A stretch of 20,633 nt of DNA from Auxenochlorella pyrenoidosa (taxonomy: Eukaryota; Chlorophyta; Trebouxiophyceae; Chlorellales; Chlorellaceae). Shown here one piece after another: positions 10,201-19,200 of the stretch. Numbering within the stretch: position 1 is the stretch's first letter; each line of letters begins with the position of its first letter. The notes beneath the pieces are model-generated. The model saw nothing but the letters and a program-made list of their open reading frames with translations. It ran no database searches and was not told the DNA's origin. The stretch lies in assembly GCA_001430745.1 (NCBI GenBank), contig KQ482042.1, positions 1,196,275 through 1,216,907 of the forward strand, given 5' to 3'. The translations under genes were made by a program, and so were the position numbers.

Positions 10201-13200
10201 GCTGCTCAGCATCACTCTGTTTACGGTGTGTTAAGTGACAGATTCTTCAGCGCTGCTGTTCTTTTGCATGCAGCTTACAGCCCTGAAGGCGGTTTATGAG
10301 GGGGCTGCCGGCGACCTGGCTGCCGCACGTGCTGATGCTGCTGCTGCAGCTCAGCGCTGCACCGAGTTGCAAGCTGAGCAGGCCGCCTTCGCTGCCGCCA
10401 AGGCTGCTCTTGTGGAGCAGCTGGCAGCACGCGAAGTGGCAGCAGAGGAGATGAGCGCCACTGTGGCCGCCCTCAAGGAGGACTGTGCGCGCCTGGATGC
10501 TCTCAACAGCGAGCTGCGCGAGGCAATGGGCAAGAAGGTGGGCGGGACAAGAGGCAGGGGCAGCAGGGCTGGTAGCGCAGAGACGGCTGCACCCGCCCAG
10601 GCGCTGTGCAGTGCTGCGTACACACGTAATGCAGACATGCCACTTGGATGCCGGCCTGTGTGCCTGCTGCATCTGCAGGTGGCTGAGCTGGAGCGCGAGG
10701 TGGCATCCTTGTCGGACGAGCGCGCCCAGCTGGAGCGCGAGGCCGACCAGATGCAGCGAGACATGCAGGAGATGGCGCGCCAGCTGGAGGTGCAGGCAAG
10801 GAGGAGGGGGCTGGAGGGCTAGCTGGTAATGAGGTCTGGGCATGACCGTGCTCATGCCCATTGAGGGACGCATGCTGTGTCTTTCTTTGATACATTGGTT
10901 CTCATCCAATCCTTCACAAGCCTCATTTACTGAAATGCAGGAAGAGGATCTGCGCCGACAGATCAGCGCTGGGACCCCTCGCGGCGAGGGTGAGATCCTG
11001 CTGGAGCGGTTTGGTGCTGTGGCTGTAGTGCCTCTGCAATGTGAGATCTGCGTACGGGCAACTTGACCCGCAAATTAAGGCCGTCACCTGCCGTTTCCTC
11101 TTCTTCTGCAGGTGCCAAGATCGTCGCCAAGCTGGCCTTCAACAAGATCCGCAGCCTGCAGGCCGCAGTGGCGGAGCAGAGGAGGGCGGCGGAAGCCAAG
11201 GCTGCCGAGCTGGCGCGCCTGCAGGCCACGATCGAGGGCCTGGAGGCGGCTGCAGTCCAGCGCGACCAGGCAGTGTCGGCGGCAGAGAGCAAGCTGGCCC
11301 AGGTGGGGGTTGAGGTGCGAGGTAGTGTTGGCTGCAGAAGCTGGCATGGAGAGGAATGAGAGCAATGCAGGGTGTGTTCAGCTTCCCCGCTCTGTTTCTT
11401 CCTGTGCAGAGATCACATCATCTCTGCCCCATTCTCTGCAGGCCGAGGCTGAGGCTGCCCAGACGAAGTCGGAGCTGCAGGCCGCCCTGGCAGACGCCCA
11501 GGCCCGCTGCGCCACCATGGAGTCTGACAGCGCCACGCTGTCCGACCGCCTGGCCCGCCTGGAGGGCGAGCTGAGCGCTGTCGCCACCGAGCGGAGCGCT
11601 CTGCAGGAGCGCTTGACAGCGCGGGCGGCAGAGGCGGCCCAGCTGTCCGGCGCTTTGGCGGCCAAGGCGGCTGAGCTGGAGGCGGTGCAGGCCGAGGTGG
11701 CGGCCAAGCGCACCGAATCTGAGGTCAAGGTGACGTTGCGGGGGCTTTCAGAGCTGTGCCTCATAAAGCTGTGGCAAGGCAGGCAAACGAAGCCTGCAGC
11801 ACCCTGGTGCCCCAGCTTGCCAGCAGGAAGCACGGTATGCTGCTATGGTAAGCGACAGCGGTAACCCTGATGCTGCAGCACTGATTTTTGATGCTGCTGG
11901 CCCTACTGTCACTGTGCGCTCCCATGCAGGCCACGGAGGCCGAAGCTGCGCTGCAGCGGCTGGCAGAGGAGCGGGATGCCCTCATGACCGCCAAGGATTC
12001 GGCTGTGCAGCAGACGGTGGAGCTGCAGAGCACCATCGAGGCGCTCAAGGAGGAAGTGCGCGAGGCGCGCAACGCGGGGACGCCGCACGGTGGGTCCCTG
12101 GAGGCAGGCAGTTGTCGGGGTGGCCAGGCAGTGCAGTCGGCAATGCCCCGCCTGCCCTACAGTGGGACTGCTTGTGCGTCCTTTAAGAGTGGGCCGGTTC
12201 CCAACATGCACTCCCCACCCACCCTTTTTCTCCCGCTGCCAACAATGTCGTGCAGGCGAGGCCGCCAAGAAGGTGTCCCGCCTGGCTCTAGAGAAGATCC
12301 GCAAGATGCAGCTGGATGAGGAGGAGCGCACTAAGGAGTTGAACGAGCGCATCACGGCCGCGGAGCGCGAGCAGTCGGAGGCGCAGGTGGGGGAGGAATG
12401 GAAGGGGAGGACTGGAAAGTTGGGCAAGGGTGACGCTGAGGCAGTGGGTGCTGGCGTGACATGGCATCTCACCGCGGCGGTGGTGCCAACGTAGTGGGTA
12501 TGCCCCATGCCCATGCCCTGTCTTCCAACTCGCCCTTGTGTCTCCTTGCGCCGCCCCTCCTGCAGGCCACCGTGGCCCAGCTGCAGCAGTGCCTGGTAGC
12601 CAAGGCTGCTGAGCTGGCAGCGGCGCAGAGCCAGCTGGAGGAGGCGGCTGCCCAGGCGGGAAGCGCGCAGCAGGCGCTGCAGGCCAAGGTATGGGCATGT
12701 GGTGGAGGAAGAGGTGCCGCTGCATTTTCGTATCCCGTGAGAAATTGGCGCCGCTTCACTGCTGTTGTGAACATCCTGTCTTCAACATCGTGAGCTCTCG
12801 CCCGCCCAACTCTGCCTTCACCCAACAAGCAGGTGGCTGAGCTGGAGGAGGGCCTGGCGGGTGCCGTGGCTGCCAAGGACAAGGCGGCAGAGCTGACCAC
12901 CCAGCTGGAGGCGCGCCTGCAGCAGCTGACTGAGGCCTCGTCTGCGCGTGAGGGAGAGATGTCGGGCCAGCTGGCAGCCGCATCGGCTCAGGTGGAAACC
13001 GCCACTGCGGCGGCCGAGGCCAGTAAGCGTGAGCTTGCCAGCATTAACATGCGGCTGGAGATCGCTACCCAGGAGGCGGCTGCCAAGGTGGGACTGGGTT
13101 CAGGAAGGTAATGCATATGTCTACAGCTGCCTGTCAGCCTGCCGGTGTACCTGTCTGCCCCCCCAGCTGCATGCCTGCCTGCCCAACTGCCTGCAATCTG

Positions 13201-16200
13201 ACTGCCTGTGCATCCTCTCCGGTCGAGATGCGCAGCCCAACAGCCCCGTGCTTCCTCCCTCAATCCCTGCGCAGATTGAGAGCCTGCAAGCGCAGGTGGA
13301 GTCGCTTACCGCCGACTGCGCCGCCCAGCGCGATGCACGCGTGCAGGCAGAGCAGCGCCTGGCGGCGCTCGAGGCAGAGCTGGCTGGCGCCTGCTCCGCC
13401 CTCGAGGAGGCCAAGCACACTGGCACGCCCAAGGGTAAGCACCTGAGAGGAGGTCTGGGGGGGCAAGGGTGTTGCAATGCGTGCATGTTCATCAGACGCT
13501 CGCCCGCTCCTGCCTGCGCACTCCCTGCCAGCTGCCGACACGCACCCACCACATGGTCTGCCTCCCCACGCCCTGCAGGCGAGGCCGCCAAGCAGGTCTC
13601 CAAGCTGGCCCTGCAGCGCGTGCGCGAGCTGCAGTCCAAGGTGGAGGACGCGCGGCTGGAGGCCAGCGCGCATGCGGCGCGCATCGAGGCGCTCGAGGCG
13701 GCGCTGGAGGAGGAGAAGCAGGCTGCCGCGGCTGCTGCCGAGCTGGAGGCGGCCAGCCGCGAGCTGGCGGCGCGCTGCGACAAGCTGCAGCACGCGGTGG
13801 ACCAGTACCGTGACTCGGATGCGCAGCTGCAGGACGAGATTGCCAGCCTGAACAACCAGAAGCAGAGCCTGAACTCGCGTGCTGTGGAGCTGTCGGGCGA
13901 GGTGCGTCTCGTGCGTCTCGCTGCCGAGCCATGAGTGGTGCCTAGGGAAGGCTGCATGCGCGAAAACAACACCCGTCATGCTTCAGCCCTGCCTTTGCTT
14001 GCCTGAATGCACACTAGCACATTCTGACCTGTTGCCCTGCTGCCCTGGATCTGCAGGTAGAGAGCCTGCAGGAGCTGCTGGGCATCGCGCGCACCGAGTG
14101 CAACCATGCCAACAAGGCGCTGGAGCAGGCCAAGGCAGAGGGGTCGGCCATGCGCGAGGCGAGCGTTTTGGGGCAGCTGCCTGCGCTTGCAGGCGGCAGG
14201 CCAGTGAGCGATCCATTGTGTACCAGTTGCATGGTGTCCTTCTCCTCGCATCTATCCTGCTGGCTTGCCGCGCCTGGATGAGACTGTACTTGGCTGACCT
14301 CTGATCAATCCCTGCTGCAGGCACTGGCGGGCCTGAAGGCGCAGCGCTCTGAGCTGGGCGCTGCTGCCGAGGAGCTGCGTGCGCGTCTGGAGGCCGCGTC
14401 CTCAGAGGCAAGTGCGAGTTGGACAGGCTGGGCTGATATCAACAAGAAGGTTGAAGAATTAAGACTTCACAGGGCTCCAGCCCGCAGTTTTCTTTTTCGC
14501 GCTTTGCGTCTGTACAGCTGGCATCGTGGTGTATGCTGGATCTGAGGGGAGAATCTATTCCTGTCTCCTCTCTTGGGTGCAGCTGGATGCCGTCAAGGCC
14601 GAGTTCACCTCCTTCCGCGCCGCCTCTGAGGCTGAGACTGGCGAGCTGCGCAAGATGCTCGAGGTCGCCGAGGCTGAGGCAAGCACAAACCCTTCTCTGC
14701 TTGGAGGGTCAGCTTGTGGAGAGCACTGCCCACATCCTGGCTCCAAAGGATTCTCATTTGCACTGCTTTGAGGAGCAATCATTCCGTCCTCTCCCTGTGC
14801 AGGCGGGCGAGCTGCGCAACAAGCTGGAGACTGCCGAGTCACAGTGCGCAGCGCTGGCAGAGGCTCAGGCGGTCGCGGTCGCCGAGGTCGAGCAGCTGCA
14901 GACCGCACGCAAGGAGGTGGGTCGGCATGGCAGATTGGCCAGCCAGGGCTCCAGCCAGCCTGCACTCGCCACTGCTGTTCATGAGCAGCTGCCAGGCTGC
15001 ATGCGTGCATGCTGCTCGCTGTGCTCACCACGCACACATGCGCTGCTTGTGCCATTCGGCTGCCCTCGCCCTCCACAGGCCGAGGCAGCCAAGACGACTG
15101 TGCGCCTGGCCCTGGAGAAGGTGAAGACGCTGCAGGATGACCTGAGCGCCAAGGCTCAGGTGGGAGGCAGCAGATGAGGGTGCTTGGGCGGGAGCGAGCA
15201 GATGGGGAGATGCGTAAGGTTTTAGGAAACTTTGTGCTTGGCAGGGTGTCTGACTGCTCTGATGAGCACAGCGGCCCCTGTACATGGCGCCCTTGCTGCA
15301 GGAGGTCAAGTCCTTGGAGGCACAGCTTGAGGCGCAGCAGGACATTGCCGCCCAGCTTTCGGCAGAGCTGGAGGCCAAGGTCGCTGCGCTGGGCAAGGTG
15401 AGGAAGAGAGCAGGAGATGCAGTGTGAGCAGCCCGCCTTTGCTGCGCAGCCAAGGCAGGCACAGTTTTCGGTGCTGTAAGGTACCCATGCACTATTGCCA
15501 GCCCACGGACAGTTTTGCCTGCAAGCTCTCCTGCCTGCTGACAATCTGCCACCCTTGCTTCATGCTCTCACCAGCAGGCCACTGAGGAGGCCGCCAAGTC
15601 TGGCGCTGCCCACAAGGCCGCTTCTGATGAGCTGGCAGCTGTGCAGAGCCAGCTGGCACAGCAGGCCGAGCTGGTGCGCCAGCTGCGGGCGGATCAGGCT
15701 GACGTGGAGGCAGCGCTCTCCCAAGCCAAGGTGGCAGGCGAGAGCAGCGCAGCGCAGGCGGTAGCGGCGCAGGCCGAGCTGGAGGGCCGCCTGGCAGCAG
15801 CAATGCAGGACGCGAAGCAGAGCCAGGAGCGGGCGGCTCAGCTGCAGCATGAGCTGCAGGCGGCCAAGGCTGTGCTGGACAAGCGCGCACAGGTGGGAAG
15901 GGGGGGAGCTGTGCAGCATTCATAAGGGGGGCTGGGTGATGCAGTGAAGCCAGGATACTGGCATGCTTGAAGCAGGAGTGGCTCTATGCCCTGGTGCCCA
16001 CGCGCCTCCTTTTGGTGCACACTGGGGACACTCATTGCTGCTTTCTCCCTGCAGGCCGTCAACTGGGAGGCTGATAAGCTTGTTTTGGAGAATGCTGTGG
16101 CCGAGCTCAAGGCGGCGGCAGAGGAACAGGCCATGGCGCGCAAGCAACTGGTGGCTGACAAGAAGACAGCGCAGGTGGGCAGGCAGGCATGAATGCTGTG

Positions 16201-19200
16201 CCCTGGTACCTGTATGCGACTTGGGGGCAGCTGCCGTTTGATATTGGAGGTGCACAATTTGTTGAGCTGCTGGAGCACCGATTCTTCATGGCTCCACCCC
16301 ACTGCATACTCACCGTGCCTTTCCCGGCCTGAAGGAGGAGGTGGAGCGCCTGTCGGCCAAGCTGACCGAGGCAGACGCAGAGGTGGAGAGCCTGCGCGAC
16401 ACCGTGGCTCACCTTGGCGAGAGCCTGGCCAACGCTCTGGCAGAGGGTGCAGTCGATGGCAAGGCTCTGCCAAATGAGTCGGGTGAGCAGGCTGGGTGTT
16501 GAGTTGGGGCTGCGGGAGGGAGTCTTCCTGTCGCTCACGGCAATGTCCACAGGCAAAGCGCATAACCCTCTGTGTGTACCGGCATGAGCATGACTCATTA
16601 AGGATCCAACTCCGCAGCCATCAATCCCGTGTCCTTCTCGTCCCCCTCCTTCTCAGAGTGGCTGGGCATGCTGGCAGAGGCGCAGGAGGAGCGCAACGCA
16701 GCAGAGCAGGCCAAGGCGGCCGCAGAGCAGCGTGCCGCCGAGATGGCCGCCAAAATGGCTGCCGCGATGGCAGACCTCAGCTCGGCCAAGGTGCGGCAGG
16801 GCAGACGGGGGGGGGTGGGTGAGGGGGGGCGCTGGCCTCCGTGTCTCAGCCAATGCACGAGGGCGCCTGGATTACAGTTGGCCCGGTTTTGCTGAACCCA
16901 TATCAGAAGAGTTCTCCATTTGCGTCGCCATTCCGTGTCCCCTTGCGAGCTGCAGGCCCAGGGAACGCCTGGCGGTGCCGCCGCCAAGGAGGTCGCCCGC
17001 CTCAGCCTGCACCGCGTGCGCGACCTGCAGCTGCAGCTGTCGGAGGCCGAGGAGCGCGCAGCAGCGGCCAACAAGAGCAGCGCGCAGCTGACCGAGCGCC
17101 TGGCAGATGCAGAGGCCAAGCTGGCGGCTGCACACAAGGAGGCGGCGGCGCAGGCTGAGCAGGCAGCGGAGCTCAGCGCGGCGCTGGCTGCGCTGGAGGA
17201 GCGGGCAGCTGCTGAGGAGCAGGGCCGCCAGGCGGCCTCTACCCAAGTCACGGTGAGCCCACTGCAGTGGGTTGGCCGTCAACCGGCTGCTCAGCTGCCA
17301 AATCAATATTTGCTGCTTGCACCATATGTATGCTGTGATTCCTTCAACAGCTTCCACTTCTCATTGTGCCCACCCTTCGCTGCTGAAGGTGCTTGAGGGG
17401 GAGCTGGCCAAGGCGCGTGCCCAGGCGGCTGAGCTGGCGGCGCTGCGGGAGGATGCCGCTGCAATGGTGGAGCGCGAGGCGGCTGCCAAGCTGGCCCCCT
17501 TGCAGGCGGGTGGCGGGCTGGCGGTGGCTGTGGTGCTTCCCTTCCTGCAGGCTGCTTACTTTGGGATTAGGCTCCTCCTCTGGCTTCTCAAGGGGATGGA
17601 GAGGCTTGGCTTCTGCTGACAGGCAGAGGCATCAAGCTCCGGCCAGTCTTGATTAGCACAGTGGAAGCCTTAAGAGACAAAGGCAGAAGCGCCGGATGCC
17701 ACATAGTCTTGTTCATAATATTTTAAAGGTAGCGAGTTTTCTGTCTGTGTGCGCCACATTGGCGCTGTGTCCTAGGAGCGTCCAGAGTAGCGTGTTAGCG
17801 TAAACGCCCTTTCACCTCTACTCATATCGTTCCCTTTTACAAAGGAGCGCAACATCTGCCACTTTGTAACGCCCACACCTCGCCCAGGCGTGCCAGAAAG
17901 GGCACAAAGAGGGGGACGCGGGTTCCTGCTCATCTGTTCGCACTTGTGCACTTACGCTCCCCGCCCTGCTGCCGTGCAGGAGGAGGTTGCCCAGCTGCAT
18001 GCCGCGCTGGTGTCTGCCACTGCTGAGCGGGAGGAGATGGAGCGCCGGGCGGCTGAGGCGGCCTCTGCGCTCGGCGCCGTGCAGCACCTGTATGCCGCGC
18101 AGGAGCAGCTGGCGCAGCGTGAGGCTGAGCTGGCGGCGATGCACCAGGAGCGCGCACAGCTGAGGCAGCAGGTGGGCAGGTTTGACACAGTTCTGCATTG
18201 TCGCGCGAGGTCTCGGCTCATCTGCGGTTGCATGGGATGTGTGCCCGCCTGATACCGCCTCCTCCCGGCTGCAGGTTGCTGAGGTGGCCCAGGAGCTGAC
18301 CAGCAGGAATGTGCAGCTGCAGGAGTCCGGCCAGCTCCTGAAGCAGGTGGGGCTGTGGCGTACCCTCGTGCGCGTGACCAGGCGAGGCTGCAGCGTGGGC
18401 AGCAGGCTCTAGCAAACGCACCCACTCGCCTTCCAACCCTCCTGCGCTGGCCTTCCGTCCCTGGGCGCCGCTGCCCCGCAGGTGGCCGAGGCGCGCGAGC
18501 TGCAGAAGGAGAAGGCCAGCACGTTCCAGCAGCTGGCTGCGGAGCGCGAGAGGGAGCTGGCCCAGCAGCTGGAGCAGGTGCGCTGTGGCACCTGGCACCC
18601 CGCCCGCTGGCAGGTGTCAAGATCATCGACACCGTCGGCGCACCATTTTCCTAGCGTCACCTCGGCACCCATTGCGCAAACAAGCAAACCATGTGGGCCC
18701 TGAACCTTGCAGGCCAAGAAGCGTGCTGCAGAGGCAGAGGAAGCTGCTGATGCCCTGCGGCACGGCGTGGCGGCCCGCACCCTCGAGCTGGAGCGCGACC
18801 GGGCTGACCTGGCGCGCCAGCTGGCGGCGCAGCGGGACGAGGCGCGCAAGGAGGCGGAGGCACGCGAGGCAGCAGAGGCGGCTGCACGCGCAGCAGAAGA
18901 GCGTGCAGCGCAGGTGAGGCGCGCGGCGCGTGGCCCTGTGGGTGCACTGTGCCGACCATAGCTCCATGCTCTGCATGCTGGGGGACAGCTGCACCTTACT
19001 TGCACGCAGCAGAGCTCCAAGGCTCCGCTTCTGAGGCTTTGGGCTTTCTTGTCCTCCCTGCCCAACACAGCGCGAGGCCGAGCTGCGCGGCAACCTGCGC
19101 CAGGTCAGCAAGGAGCTGAAGCAGCTGCGCGCGCAGGGCAAGGCCGCGGCTGAGGCCCTGGCCACAAAGGAGCGCGAGCTGGCAGCCGCCATCAAGGTGC

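Larger units (their letters stand above)
7291..10795 (+). other. Exon map of coiled-coil gene, exons 1-14
   Basis: Exons: 7291-7470, 7600-7732, 7890-7921, 8071-8220, 8363-8464, 8604-8671, 8798-8876, 9016-9074, 9190-9280, 9423-9509, 9743-9898, 10053-10136, 10274-10537, 10679-10795. Exon 3 is only 32 nt and is needed to carry phase 1 into phase 0. Exon 8 begins exactly at GTPNG; the in-frame stretch just upstream (8968-9015) has no phase-0 acceptor and is read as intron. Exon 14 may instead end at 10789 (donor gag|gtgcag), two residues shorter. Confidence 0.75.
10941..14916 (+). other. Exon map of coiled-coil gene, exons 15-27
   Basis: Exons: 10941-10989, 11112-11302, 11442-11729, 11930-12089, 12256-12386, 12566-12688, 12833-13087, 13275-13434, 13579-13901, 14057-14203, 14321-14407, 14583-14678, 14803-14916. 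Exon 24 could end at 14158 with a weak GC donor (gag|gcgagc) instead of cca|gtgagc at 14204. The shorter form would drop a non-heptad Gly/Pro-rich end (LPALAGGRP). Both forms keep phase 0. Confidence 0.75.

Noticed and set aside
13131..13212. CCTGCCTG-like repeats as a CRISPR or transposon end
   Set aside because: Imperfect short CTGC repeats inside intron 21, without regular spacing or inverted ends; simple low-complexity intron sequence.
13121..13979. Long minus-strand open frames opposite exons 22-23 of the coiled-coil gene (also at 16598-17251 and 4933-5728)
   Set aside because: Antisense frames of GC-rich Ala/Glu/Leu coding exons stay open by codon bias. They run across well-supported introns of the + gene and show no domain.
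10971..17030. The GTP-x-G motif as a nucleotide-binding loop
   Set aside because: It lacks the GxxxxGK[S/T] pattern and lies in a coiled-coil; the letters G-T-P are residues, not a sign of GTP binding.
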